Assembly: GCA_012295275.1 (NCBI GenBank)
Contig: CM022665.1
Location: 26,632,946-26,696,945, forward strand
DNA length: 64,000 nucleotides
Direction of reading: 5' to 3'
Origin: Chrysomallon squamiferum
Taxonomy: Eukaryota > Mollusca > Gastropoda > Neomphalida > Peltospiridae
The first letter of the stretch is position 1. Every line of letters begins with the position of its first letter. Positions 39,997 to 53,660 of this stretch are shown here, piece after piece. The notes under the pieces are model-generated. The model was not told the origin of the DNA. It saw only the letters and a list, made by a program, of their open reading frames with translations, and did not search any database. Both the position numbers and the translations under genes were made by a program.

Positions 39997-42749
39997 AGAC
40001 AGATAAACAAACAATATTTATTACTTTAAAAGTTTGCAATTATTATTCTAAAAGAATTTTCCCACATTTTAATAATAAATGCATAATTGTTTGCTTTCTT
40101 GTAGTACATACTAATTAGAAGCATATATTGATATACATTTTTCAGAATGCTATCGAAGTTTTTAAAGAAGTCTTGAAGCTTCAGCCTAACCACGTTGATG
40201 CATGTACCAGTTTAGCACAGGCTTTCAAGTAATTGATCAGTTATTTTATTCCCTTCACGTTAAAGTTTAATATTAATTTAATTATGATTAATGACATATA
40301 ATTTATCTTTCATGACATAAAAATGATTGTTAATGCTTAAATTTCAGATGCGTTAGAAAAAAATGTAACTGTCAGCATTGCTATAACAATTGTATATATT
40401 AGTTCATTAATAAGTATACTTATATCTGATTTTTAATTTTTTTATTTTCTCTCCTCATACTCAGAGAACTTGGCAATTTAAAGGCTGCAAGAAACAGATT
40501 TAACCAGTCTCTGAACATCAAGCCAAACCACCCTCTTTCACTTCAGCTGATGGGTGGAATGTTTTATCACAGTGGAGATCCTAATTCAGCGCTCTCATAT
40601 TTCCAGGTCAGTTGTATTCACTCAACAGTCTACAGAAACTTGATGCCTTATCAAAAGTCATTAAAATTGTTTAATACAATTATGAAATTCTAGAGGAACA
40701 GAATGTGAAATGTTTCAATCTGTTTTTGCCAACAATGTTTAAATATCTTTTTTAATGATATACCTGCAACAATGCTGGGTTTATATTAAAGTTTTTACCA
40801 AAACTGACACATGCTTATACTTCTAAGTAATACTTCCGAGTTCAATTTTCTCAATAACTTCATGAATATTTTAAGTTACCTTAGTTATAAAAAATTGTCT
40901 CTTTAATTTAAATGTTATAAATTATATTTTTTGTTCTTTTTTTTTTGTTTTGTTTTTACCTTCAGAAATGTTTAACAGTTGATTCAGATAATATTAACTG
41001 CCAGTATATGCAAGGACTTTCATATCTTGCAATGGGAAAATTTTATGAAGGTGTAAAAGCCTCAACTAAAGTAAGTTTTTAATTTATGTTAAAAGTTTAA
41101 TTTTTATCAAACTATGGAACACTTTAAAAATAAAAAAGAAGCAGAATTTAAATCTGTTTAATTTTGGTTTCTCTCTCGTTTGTTAAAGGATATGTATATC
41201 ATTATATGTCTGTAGCTTGTTGTTAGTTTTATATATATATATATATTATTTATTTCCAGTGCTTTCTGTTTAATATTACAGCAATTAATTATTATTATTA
41301 CATGAAATAGAATTACTATGAACTTTGTGTAAATGTTCTGCAGTACAATTGCTGTGAACTTATCAGATAATTGTATTATTTAAGGTGATGGTAAACAGCA
41401 GTGGTGCTCTAAAAATGTCTCCAGAGTTTGTGAAATCACATTATTTAAGAGGTCAGTATTGCTTTACCATATAAAAAGAATGATTTACTTCGAATATTTT
41501 CAGTATTCTTTTTTATTATTAATTTCAGATTTAAATAAAAAAAAATTATTCTGTTGTTTTTTAAATTATTATTTAAGTTATTTTGGAAAAGAAGAAGATA
41601 ATAACAATGGTTTCAGGTATTTTTATTAATTTCTATTTATTTATATATTTATTTATTTTTTTACAGAATATGGTCGATATTTACATGCAAGACTTGATAT
41701 TTCCTTAGATCAGCTGAAGCCAGATTTTGAACTAAAAGAAGAATTTAAAGATCACTGGGTTAAAACATTACAATTTCAGTTCAAAGTTAGCATTTCCATT
41801 TCAACCTTTTAGTATTAAAAATAAATTTTCTTATATTTCTAATTAGATTAATAAATGCCTCAGAATGTGAAATGCTAATATTGCTGAAGAATTCTTCAGT
41901 ACTGGCATGTGTTTTATTTATTTTTTATTTATTTATTTATTTTTGTTGTTGACTGAAATAAATTGTTAATTTACTGAAAGTGAATTATTGCTGATGTACA
42001 TTAATGAAAATTTTTCTTTACAGAATACTTATCAAGAACAACCAGGTTTACAGCCTCATATAAGGTATTAACTGAGTTTTATACTCTGCTTTTACTTTTA
42101 ATCTTTTTTTGAAGATAAATATTTGATAGGTTTTTAAAAAGATTTTTTTAAGACATTATTGGTTATATATTCAAATTTGACATAGCAGTTTTTGGAGTTC
42201 TTGAAAACAGATTTCACATTAACGTTTATACAAATGCATAGTAAAATATAGTAAAATATGTTAAATCTGGGGAATTTTCTTTTGATTGGCATAACTGTTT
42301 TCTTTTTTTCTTTTTAAAATGCATTTTTATAGCTTTTAAACATTTAATAGTTCAAGAATTAAAGTAATATTGTCCATTGTTATTTTTTGTGAATATTTAT
42401 TTTTCTCCTGTTCTCTAAATAATTTTCAGTGATATTATTACAATGAGTTTAGAAGATTACCCTTCTAGTGTTCGATCTCTTATATGCAAAGCTGAAAAAG
42501 TGGGTGGATTAACACAGGTGAATTCTGATGGTTTCACTGCCAACAAACGACTTAATTTAGCCATGGGTTTGGCATCAATACACATAGCACAGTACTTGGA
42601 GGTAATTTGAGTGAAAATAATATATTTATGGTATTACCTCACTTCTAAAATGATTTTAATGTCTTTCTTTCAGTTGAGTGCCTTCAGTCCTCTAAATAGT
42701 GTGATTGTTTATTTCTTTTCTTTTTTTAAAAATTGTCTCTTTTATTATG

Positions 42750-42793
<44 letters not shown>

Positions 42794-43620
42794 TAGATAG
42801 ACAGATAGATAGATACATACAATTTTATATTTAATCTGTATAGTAATATTATCATACCAAGATTTGTTTTTGTCTTTTCTTCTTTAAAACAACACAATAA
42901 CAAAAAACAAAAACAAACAAAAAAAACCCACAAACATTTTATTTATATATTGAATCCAGTGGCAAGGAGTTTTATTTTCATTATTTTATGAAAGGAAAAG
43001 CTGACAAATATTTTATTATCTGTAAGCAACTTTGATTAAATCTAAAGTTTTTCACATCTCTTTAAAAACGATACATTTTAGTACAGATTGAGGTCCCTTT
43101 AGCCTCAAATTAGAAAATCTGAAAAGCTCTGAAATCCAAAAGTTTTTGTTTCACAGCAGAAATCTTATAGTATGCACAAAATTATTAAAACATATTATAC
43201 ATAAAAAACAAAATACAAATCCTGCAGACTGTTTATTTAAGTTGCATATGAAATATAAATTAATTCAAATTTAGACTTAGATCCTACTGTCAGACTATCT
43301 CCTTATATTCCAAAATCCAAAATACTTTACAGTCCCAACCATTTCTGATTCTCAACCTGTATTAGCAAACTCCTTTAGTCAGTATGATTTCTTGCACTTT
43401 GCATCGGTCTGAATTTCATTATGATATTTATTTTTATTTTAATGTTTTTTTATAATAGTTTTATTGTTCTGTTATTTTTCTTGTTTTCAGAGCAGATGGA
43501 AAGGTTTTAAACAAAATAAAACACCTACAGGTAATTAAAATTTCACTGGTTTTTGTCATTTCTGTGCAGGTATGATTTGATAATTTGAGATACATATATT
43601 ATAAACAAACAACATATATA

Positions 43621-43660
<40 letters not shown>

Positions 43661-44666
43661 TTGTTGTTTTTTGGGTTTTTTTTTAGCAAACATATTATAC
43701 TTTACAAATAGTTCCATTGTTTGTTAAAAGATATATATTTTATTTGTTTCTTAGATAAGAAAAAAAAAAAAAAATCATATGGCTTATTTAGAATATAGAA
43801 TTTTTGTATTCCAGAAACATGTAGTGGTTGTCTTCTTTTAATTTTATATTAGTTATCAGTTTTTTTTTAACATTCTTAAATTTTATTTCAAATACGTTAT
43901 GTACAGAATTAAAATAATTAGAAGTGCCAATTAGTAATATTATATAATTACCAATAACAGTAATAATGTGTTTTGTTCCACAGATTTGTACTTAATTTTC
44001 TTTTTTACTTAGTATTTTTTAAAACATTTATATATGTAACTAACATAATGTATGATGTTTTAAATATAGAAAATGGTAAACTGCAGCAAATTTAATGCAT
44101 TAATTTTCTGAATTATTAAATATTTAAAAATTTATATCTGTATGAATATGTGATTTTCTGCATGTGCAGGTGTATGCATGTGAGACAAGTAGTATTTATT
44201 AATGATAAAAATAATATAAAATATTTAAACAGAAAAACCAATAAACTGGATAGAAGTTTATCAGATTGGTGTACAGTATCGGAGACTTGTTGATCCTGAC
44301 CAGCCATTGTTTTGGGTAGATTCTTTACCTGATCATTTGATGTCTGATGGTTTCAGAAGTGATATTACATTTGTCAGGTCAGTTAAACTTCATAAAATTC
44401 AGTTTATATGTTAATCATTGTCATTATTTTAATCTTTTCATTATATGTACTTGATACATAATTTTTAATGTAATTCAATAAATAAAAAAAGCACACACAC
44501 ACACACACATATACATATGCATAGACATACATATGTACAACCAATTGTTTGGTTAAAAACCCAACGATTTATAATGACTAACCTAAGCTATTTATTTATT
44601 TGTTTCTCAACTCATCACTATCACTGTTGTAGATTCACATTTACTTATTTTATTATTGCTCTATAT

Positions 44667-44701
<35 letters not shown>

Positions 44702-47700
44702 CAAAATGGTCTTTTAAGATCCAAACCAGCAATTAAACCCTAAATAATGAATTTTGAAAAATATGTATATGTAAAATTTTGTACCAAAATCAATACAGTT
44801 CCATCCAAAAAAGTTATATTTTTCATCTGTGACTGAAAATATAGCAAATTATCTAGTTGTCTTATCTTGCCACTACATACAGTGATTGCAGGATAATATA
44901 TACAAACATTATGTATAGAATAAAACTTAAAATATATATACATACATATTATTATTTTATTTTATTTTTCAGAGGTTCTGTGATGAATTTAAAAGTTATG
45001 CCATATTTCGATCTGGTCTTCAAACTAGCAAAAACAATGCTGGAACATTATACAGGGTTTGTACATAAAGAGAAACATTTTATTTGATGTCTACCCTTTC
45101 ATCTGATTAGATATTGATCAGTATAAATATACTAGTGATTTTATAAAGCAGCCTTGATCATTTTGATGTAAGATCTTGCTTATATTGCATTGATTTTTAA
45201 TTTCAGCTGTCCAGAATGATGATTATACCTTTTTTTGTAAGAATTTCGATTAAAACTGCATATATAATAATTTCTAAAACAAAGAAAGAAAAGAAAAATA
45301 TCACAGATATATTAACAAAGCTGTTCTGTTTATATATGGAATAATGGTTTTATTAACTGTATAAATTTAATGTTCCTTACAAAGGTTTACAGTTTTCATT
45401 AAATTATTTTTTGTTTTATTTTTCCTTATTTTACCATACTCTGAGAATATTTCACAAATGTAAGCCACTCCACCGAAAGTAGGTGCTTAAAACCCTTAAA
45501 CAGTGAAGTAAACTAAATTTTAGGATCATAAAATAACAATCTACACAGATAAACAGAACAGTGCATTCTGTGAGTACAAGTACCAGTAGTTTTGCTCAAA
45601 TGCAGAATTCAATACCAAAAAATTAAAAAATAAACTTTCTTAAAAATATCATACATGTTTTAAAATAGGTTTATTTTTGCTTGAAGTACTGATTATCTCC
45701 ATCAGAGAAACTGTCAGCAATACTCAGATAGTTAACTTTTGTTTGCAGTCAAATCAAAGCAAGTACAAAGCTAAGAAAACTCTTTTTATGTTTCTACTTC
45801 AAATATCCACCTCAACACACATGCACATTTAAGTGCATTTAGTTGTGTGATTACAGACATTTTATTGCCCCTAATTACTACCTGCAATGCTTTTCTGCAG
45901 TTGGCCCTAAGGATTAACAGTCTTTGTGTATTACATAGGATTATGATTAAACATCAAAAACTACTAGTACTTTTAAGTGACATCCATATACATAACGAAC
46001 TATATTTTTTTTTAACTTGTACCACTAATTATTTAAAATACTTGAGAGTGAAAAATCATGACACGTGTAAATAAAGTTAAGCTGTGCAATTTAAAGGTGT
46101 TTGATCCATCTAAGTTTTTTAAAAATGGCCTCCTATGCTGTTTTAACCACCTTAAAATGCAATAATATTACTCTAAATATTTTTAAAATGCATCTAAAGT
46201 TCAAACATGTGAAACTATAATGTAAATAAATGTAAAAATGTAATTCAGTGAGGGCAAAAATGGTAGATCCACTACTCTTTAAACTAAAAAAACAAATGTT
46301 AAGAACACTAATAAATTCTAATTCATTCTTGCTGAAACCATACCCAGACTTGTTTTCTCAAACGTTTAAGGCCTAAGGTGCCTAAAAAGACATGGTTGCT
46401 GTGGACTTTGGGACAGAACACTAGGGCAGACTTAAAGGCAATTTTTCTTAATTAATCATTGTGAGAAATTCCTTTTTTGGCAACACTAAAAAGGTCATAA
46501 CTCATTTTTCAAGGTATTAGCAAACATTTTGTAGTCTTTTGATGCTTTTAATATAGTCTGTCTGATTATGAGATTGTCTTAATATTTTTTGCAAGAACCT
46601 ACTTTCAGTGGAGGTGCTCATAGATATGGAATGTCATATCAAAAACGTAAATATTAATTTAGATTGTTACTGTAATTCAACATAGAAAATAAATTCAGTT
46701 TGGACAGTTGGGCTTAATGAATAATTATTCAAAAGTTCTAGGTTGATGTTTCAGGGATGGTGCTGTTCATTACACTAATCTGAAGGATGACATTGGCAAA
46801 GCAAAAACTTGTGATGATCTTCTCTCAGTTGCTAGAGTAAGCTGAATTATGGGTGAACATTATTCGTTGAAAATACTTTTTTAGTTTTTAATTATTTTTA
46901 TTTTTTTTGGTTAGTCCATTTTAATAATAATTAATATTAAAGAAATAAAATCAAAATTGTGATTTCATAATTACTCAAGGTGACTAAAATGAATTTGTTT
47001 AGGACATTTAATTTTTGTCATTTACAGAAACGTAAAATTAACCCACATGGGTTTTTAGTAGCAACACAAGTTCCAAGCACAAAAATGAAGGAATCAGATA
47101 GGCTTGATGGAGCCATGTTGATACTCACAGAAGATTTGTAAGTAAAAGAATTTTTACAGCCAGAAGTCCTACAGATATACCTGTCATTCACACCAATATT
47201 AGATGATGGAGAGAAAAATTTGTTTTGATTAATGACATGTAGAACATCCTATAAATTTTAATTTTATTTTATGATTCAGAAAGGAAAAAAAAAAAGAAGA
47301 ATAATCATATAAATTATCTTGAATGGTATTGACACATTCTTTGTATATATGTATTTTAGAAATGGTAAAATTGTTTTTTCACTGAATATTGCCAATACTC
47401 AAGAACGAATGACAGCCTACTACTCAGAACTAGATTACCTCTTTAATCAAATACAGGATGAAATTCGGAGAACTGGAGTCAGCAAGATAGCAGTTAGTAC
47501 ACTTACAGTACATTATTTTTATATTAAGAAACAAGTTTAAGTATCTGTGTGTGCATTAGAAGTTTACAGTTATAAATTATTTCTTTCTGTACATTGTCAT
47601 TTGTATAATTTAGTGTCTTTACAGATCAGAACATGTTAAGTAATATATTCTGCCATTTGTATATAGTTTACAAATTTATTATTATTTTTAGTAATTCGTT

Positions 47701-49684
47701 ATTTTTTAATTGTAGAAAATGTTTTTAAAATATAACAAATGACCTTTTTCATTAAAAATAATATTAAAGTTTTTATTTCTCCCTTGTTTTTTAATAAAAT
47801 ACTAAAGTAATTTAAAATGCTCTTGTTATAATGATAAATATTTACTTTATTACCTTGATCTTTTATTGTTTTTTCAGGATGTAGATTCCATTCTTAACCT
47901 GATTCTGTCACTTGTTTACTACATGTATAACCTGATGCCATTAACAAGAGGATCAAGGTTTGTTTGAAACGTTTTTTTATTATTTTGTTATTTTTATTTA
48001 TTTTTTTTTTTTTTTCAGAAAGAGAAAAATGTCAGAAAGTAAAATATTATAAGTGCTTCTTTCAAATGAAATCTACTTTGGTTGCTAACTGTTATCCTTC
48101 TTTTTGACTATATTGTTTATTTAACAGGTTTAAATTTGTTTGTGTTTCTTGATATTTGATGTGTTCAGTTTAAAAAACCCAAACCATGAATTCTTGAATC
48201 TCTTTCAAATGCTTGGATTCTTCTTCAGAAAAATATTTATAGTGGAAAATAAAAGATAAAGCATGTACCACTGATACAGTGATAAAATTATTTTCTTTAA
48301 AAAAAGAAAAAAAAAGTAAAATGCCAAAAATATCAGGAATGTTTGTTACAATTTTATTAAGTTAACAGTTTTTTTAATAGTCATTTCAGTTTATGTAAAA
48401 AGTATCATTAAATTCATCTAATTAATTTTTCATCACAGAATTGTGTCAGTTGTCATATATTTCTGATTCCTTTATAATGTTTTATACACACATCATCATA
48501 GGCATGAACACGCACTTCTTGTTTTTATTAACTAAATAGAGAGCAGTGGTTGGAACAGAAAATTTACCCAAATGCACTGTTCTGTTTATGCAGTCAGCAT
48601 ATATTTTTGTACTGGGAATATTTTATTTTATTTTATTTCACTTCACATTATTATTAACAAAAGACATAAATATTTCATATTTCTGCTTAATATTTTGTAC
48701 ATTGTTAAAAATATTGGGTTGTAATGTATTTCAATAGGTGGCATTTGAACACATTATTTCATTTCACACATGACTGAAATGTATGAGAATTCCTCTTGCA
48801 TTTTTTTTTTTGTTTTTTAATAAATTGCTGATTTCTCTAAAAATGTTTTATTTTTACAGTGTGGTGGCCTATTCCATGGCACTTGGTCTTGTAATGTCTA
48901 TTGGTAGGCAAGTCACTGGGAAAATACCAACAGGAAAGGTCAGTACCTTCCTGTATTTCATTACATAATATTATGCCTTTCAGTAAAAAAGAAGAAAGAA
49001 AGAAAGGTTTAGAAGTAATTAATTCATGGTTCTATTTTATCACTTTTTAAAAATTCTTCTGTTATTATTTATTATTTATTTTAATTATTTTAGTTGCTGG
49101 AACTTGAAGCTATGTTATCTGGAGCTCCTGATGCCTTTATTATTGTTACAAAACAATGGATGAATGTAAAACGGTGAGAGTTGTTTTGATTTTTCTTCAC
49201 TGTATTTCCATTTCAATAAACTACCATGGAAATAATGAAAAGTTTCTTTTGTTGTTGTTATTTTTCTTTTTTTCTTTATATATATCAGAATAATGTCATG
49301 GAAAACAAAAGATTAATTGTTTTTAGAAATACTTTTAAAGCAATGTGTGTTGTTTTTATTTATCTTAAGTTGAAATTAAATTTTGACAAATAATCTTTAA
49401 ATATTGTGTCAGAAAATGTTAGCTAACTTAATAGTAATTTTCAGTTTTCTTTAGTAATCTTTTTTGATGTTTTTGTTGTTGTTATTTTTTTGATGGGGTG
49501 TTGAGACAATACAAAATATTGTTTTTAAAAAAATTATGAAAAAATCATTGTCTGATTAATTTTGATCATTAATACTTGTTTCAGGAGCAGTCAATCTGTG
49601 TCTGCCTTGCCAAAGGTGAATGAAGTTTTCCCCACAGTTCGAAGTGTTATAGAAGTTTTAAATGTTAATACAGCATCTTGTTAA
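34857..49684 (+). CDS. TTC13: Tetratricopeptide repeat protein 13, 25 exons
   Basis: Exons: 34857-35112, 35422-35537, 35675-35750, 38100-38170, 38431-38496, 38908-39000, 39371-39487, 39667-39780, 40146-40228, 40465-40606, 40966-41070, 41385-41451, 41667-41785, 42024-42064, 42430-42601, 43491-43530, 44233-44377, 44973-45056, 46755-46836, 47028-47137, 47360-47492, 47878-47957, 48860-48938, 49094-49173, 49585-49684. All phases close to give 856 aa, near the human length of about 860. A hydrophobic N-terminus (MEVLSLLMLCIWV) looks like a signal peptide. A cysteine-rich segment follows (CLLC and several later Cys, to about residue 124), then TPR helices across about 150-420. The C-terminal half carries the family blocks VDSLPDH, DGFRSDITFVRG, NLMPLTRGSS and VAYS. 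TPR arrays bind partner proteins; the molecular role of TTC13 is not established. Secretory-pathway location is inferred. Confidence 0.95.
36340..37780. repeat. Probable interspersed repeat in TTC13 intron 3
   Basis: Intron 3 (35751-38099) is far longer than its neighbours and contains less AT-biased sequence with no TTC13 coding. Bases 37028-37230 resemble 45889-46090 in another TTC13 intron, sharing blocks such as AAGGATTA, GGATTATG.TTAAACATCAA, CTTTTAAGT and GTAAATAAAGTT. Element ends were not found, so the limits are approximate. Confidence 0.5.
39956..39993. repeat. (CA)n microsatellite in a TTC13 intron
   Basis: About 19 CA units after a degenerate CA/GT lead-in. Confidence 0.97.
42751..42815. 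repeat. (AGAC/AGAT)n tetranucleotide repeat
   Basis: Mixed AGAT and AGAC units in TTC13 intron 15. Confidence 0.95.
43084..43359. mobile_element. pogo/Tigger-like MITE (276 bp) in TTC13 intron 15
   Basis: The element begins CAGATTGAG and ends CTCAACCTG, with TA on both outer sides (43082-43083 and 43360-43361). Both arms also carry an internal mirrored match: AAATCCAAAAG on the left, and a right arm that reads TTTTGGATTTTGGAATAT when reversed. TA target duplication with CAG...CTG termini is typical of pogo-type Tc1/mariner elements. There is no coding capacity. Confidence 0.65.
43625..43658. repeat. (TA)n microsatellite
   Basis: About 17 TA units in TTC13 intron 16. Confidence 0.95.
45450..46740. 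repeat. Probable interspersed repeat in TTC13 intron 18
   Basis: This is the second member of the pair described for intron 3; bases 45889-46090 resemble 37028-37230. The intron (45057-46754) is also longer than average. The remainder of this stretch does not obviously match the first copy, so the two may be differently truncated. Confidence 0.45.
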
Positions 49685-50169
49685 CAAATCCAGATTTTAA
49701 ATTTAAACAAAAATTATATATATTTTTTTTATCTCAGTGTTATGCATTCCATAGTTTGTAATTGTTGGTTTTTCCTTTGAAAACAGTTTCTGGAAATATT
49801 TGGTTTTTTAATACATTTTGTATATTATTTGTTATGTTTGTTACATACATTAAAACTGATTACACCTGTTTGCCTTTACAGAAATTATTAAAACATATGT
49901 TTTGAAATTTATTTGAGAAAGAAAAACAACAATGATTTCCCTTTTAGATTGTATTATTTAAGTTAATTTGTCCATTTTGTAATTTCAGAACATAATTTGC
50001 ATGCTGTTTTTCAAGTTTTTAACATAAAGGGTTAGAAAAAATAAAACAAATAACTTTAAACACAAAAATGAACTTAGTATTATGTGTCAGCATTTGCAAT
50101 TGCATTTTAACAATAATTTATTTCACTAATAAATTTATATACATTTTGAATATGAAAGCCACCTTGTCC

Positions 50170-50281
<112 letters not shown>

Positions 50282-52014
50282 AAACATCTAAAATGTAATT
50301 AATTTTTTTAAATAATTTTTTGCATGCACAATCTTTGGACAGAAAATATTTTATTGAATTTAAGCATTGTCTAAATGCTGCATTTGTAAAAGGGAATCGA
50401 TTTTTATTGGTTGTGTTTGTTTTTTTAATTATTTCTTTTCTTGCTTTTTAAAAAAAAAAATATATATATATATATTTCTGATGTCAAAAAACTGTATTTC
50501 ACAACTTTATCTACCTAGTTGGACAGTTGTTAATTCCTTTTCTTTTATTTTCATTTTAATTATTATTTCTGCCAATGCAAAACAAAATGTATATGATTTT
50601 TGTTTTAAAATTTCAGACAAAACATTGTCACAATGTTTTTTTAATTTATTTTATTTTTATTTCTTCTTACAATGATCTCATTTTACTTCTGAGATTAAAG
50701 TTTATTTTAATAAATATTTAGATCTTTTTGTTTTAGAAATAATTTGTTTTCTTAAAGTAAACCTTGTTTACATTGTTACACCAATCCAATCAAAGGTGCT
50801 GTTGGAGTTCTTAATACAAAGAAAGTGATTAATAAAGAAAGATACTATATTTTGTTTGTTTCATCATCTATGCAAATATGAAGATAACAAATCTGTGATT
50901 TTGTTATAATAATAAGTTACTAGTTGTTAAACATACTGACCTCAAATGTATGCAGATGGAATCCTAAATAAAGGATTTAATTACTTATTGTATTTGTTTT
51001 CTATTCCAGTAAATTTGAGTGCATATTCTGTGTTCTGACATAGTGTGCTGTAGTGTTTAGATAATGAATAATTTGTTAGTAGATAGACAGTTGTGATATT
51101 ATGACTACTGTTTTTAGTAAACTCCTTTAATTGATTTAAATCAAACAGTTTTACTACAAAATCTTTTATTCTTACCTTAAAAAATAAAAATAAATAAATT
51201 GGAAAGAGCCAAATCTGTTCATTTTTATTCATAATGAGCTTGGTTAGAATTGTTCTTTTTTTTCTCATTTCCTTGTAAATGTTGCAAAAAGGATGAAAAG
51301 CAGAGAAGTAACTGAATCTAGCTTTAGCATCTGTACTGTCAGATGTGTGATCATAAAACTGAACAGTCTTAAGTTGCATAGTTGTATAGTAATATTTTAA
51401 AATGATTTTACAACAAATTATGGAAACAGATGATTTGGAAATATTCTTTTATTGTTATTATTATTAGTAGTAGTATATAATATACATGGAGAATATGTAA
51501 AGTTGATTATACAAAATGCTGCAGCCATTCAGTATTAAAAATTATAATTGTGAATGAATGATTTTAGAAAAAAGGTTGTAATAATACTTTTGGTTCAATT
51601 TTCAAAGTGAAATTACAAATATAAATTTAGGCCACTTGGTAGTTAATATATAATTACATGGGAACAAAAGACACTGTAACAGACAATATTTTTTCAATAA
51701 AAATAAAAGCTGAAACTGGTGCATGCATGGAGATTATTATAAATTTTTTGGTACATACATATTCACAATGATGTAAATACTATTGCCAACACATCAAAAA
51801 AAATAATAATAATAATAATAATTAAAAAATAATTACAGCTGTAAATACTTATGGGAATTTAATAAGAACTAGTTTTATTTCATGCTTGTAACATTTTATT
51901 ATTTCTCTCACTACTGGGTCACAAGAGGTTTATTATATAACTCTTGATGAATACCTTGCTACATACTGATCACATGACAAAACCAGATTGGATGAAAAGT
52001 GGAAAATAATCAAA

Positions 52015-53529
52015 ATTTATTTATTTATTTACTTATTAAACTGAGTTTGAGTATAAGTTTTTAGAGAGATACAAATAAATAACCGGTAAACCCATATAAG
52101 TAAACAAATACCATACAATTAAATTGAATTTTTCACTTTTATTTATTTAATTATTTATTTATTTTTAATTATAATTATTTAAATTTTTACTATTAAATTT
52201 TTATTTATATTTTACTGTATTTTCCCTTTTACTTTATTTATGTATGTGTGTGTATTTATATATTTTCTTATTTATTTACATTTAATTTTAATGTATTTTT
52301 TATTGTTATTCATTTTTTAATTTTTTTAATTTTAATCTAATTATTTTTTGAGATTTCATTTTTTATTTATTTTTTAAATTGATGTTATTTTTAAATTATA
52401 TATTTTATTTTAGATATTTTAGTTCTTATTTATTTATTTATATTTTAATTTACATTTTCATTTACTTACTTAATTTTATTTGCTTCATTTTATTCTTTAT
52501 TTTATTTTATTTATTTATTTTTATTCATTCATTCATTTATTATGTTACCTTATAATTAATTTAATTTAAATCAGTTTTAATTTTAATTTTAATTTTATTT
52601 ATTTATATTATGCCTTACTTTTATTTATTTTTTTCTTTTAATTTTAATTTAATTTTGTTATTATTATTTTAATTCAGTTTTAAGATTTATGTATTTGTTT
52701 TTATTTTTTTTGAATTATTTAGTTTATTTATTTATTTTGTAACTTTCGTTTATTTTTTATTTAGCTGTTTATTTTACTTTCATTTTTTTATATATATTTT
52801 TGTTTTTATTTTTTAATTTTTTAATTTAATTTTAATATATATATATGTATGTATGTATATATAAATATATATTACTGTTTTTTATTTTTTTATTTTTTAT
52901 TTTTTTCTTCTACTTGCATGTGTTTGTTTTGTTTTTTAATTATTATTTATATTATTTTAATAGTTTTTTATTTACTCTTTTTTTCATTTATTTAAAATAT
53001 TTTATTTTTACTGATTTGTTAAGTTATTTGTTCATATTTAAATGTAATTTAATTTGAATCTGAATGGATTTTTATTCATTTTTTATTATTTATTATTTAT
53101 TTACTTTTTTTTAAATTTTAATAATTAAAAAAAAAATTAAATACCTTTTATTTTTGACGTTTCTTTTTAATGACGTGTTATTTATATTTTTTCTTACTAT
53201 TGTCTGTTTTAGTAAATTATTTCTGTACAATATCATTAATTTTATTTCAGTTACTTTATTTATTTATGTTTTATAATTAATTATTTTAATTTGAATAATT
53301 TTTATTCATTTTATTATTACTATTATTTTATTTTTATTATTATTCCTTTATTTATTCATTATTTTATTTTTTGTTACCTTATATATGTTTGTTTATTTAC
53401 ATTATTATTTTAATTAATTTTTTATTTCAAAGTTCTGGGTTATTTTTGTATTTAACAAACAAGGCATTTTTCCCTTTTTATTTCAACTATTATTTCTGTT
53501 TTTTTTTCTTTTACTTATTAAATCCAATT

Positions 53530-53569
<40 letters not shown>

Positions 53570-53660
53570 TTCGTTTCTTTTTAATTATTGTTTATATTTA
53601 TTTCATTTTTTTTTTTTTTTTTTTTTTTTGTTTTCCACTTTTTTTTCTGTTTTTAATAAG
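52015..53660. repeat. 1.6-kb T-rich strand-asymmetric low-complexity tract
   Basis: Degenerate TTTA/TTTTA/TTAAT words dominate the plus strand, with long pure-T runs near 53532-53566 and 53607-53629. T far exceeds A on this strand and G/C are very rare. Short open frames here are rich in Phe/Leu/Tyr/Ile and are artefacts of composition. Confidence 0.85.
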
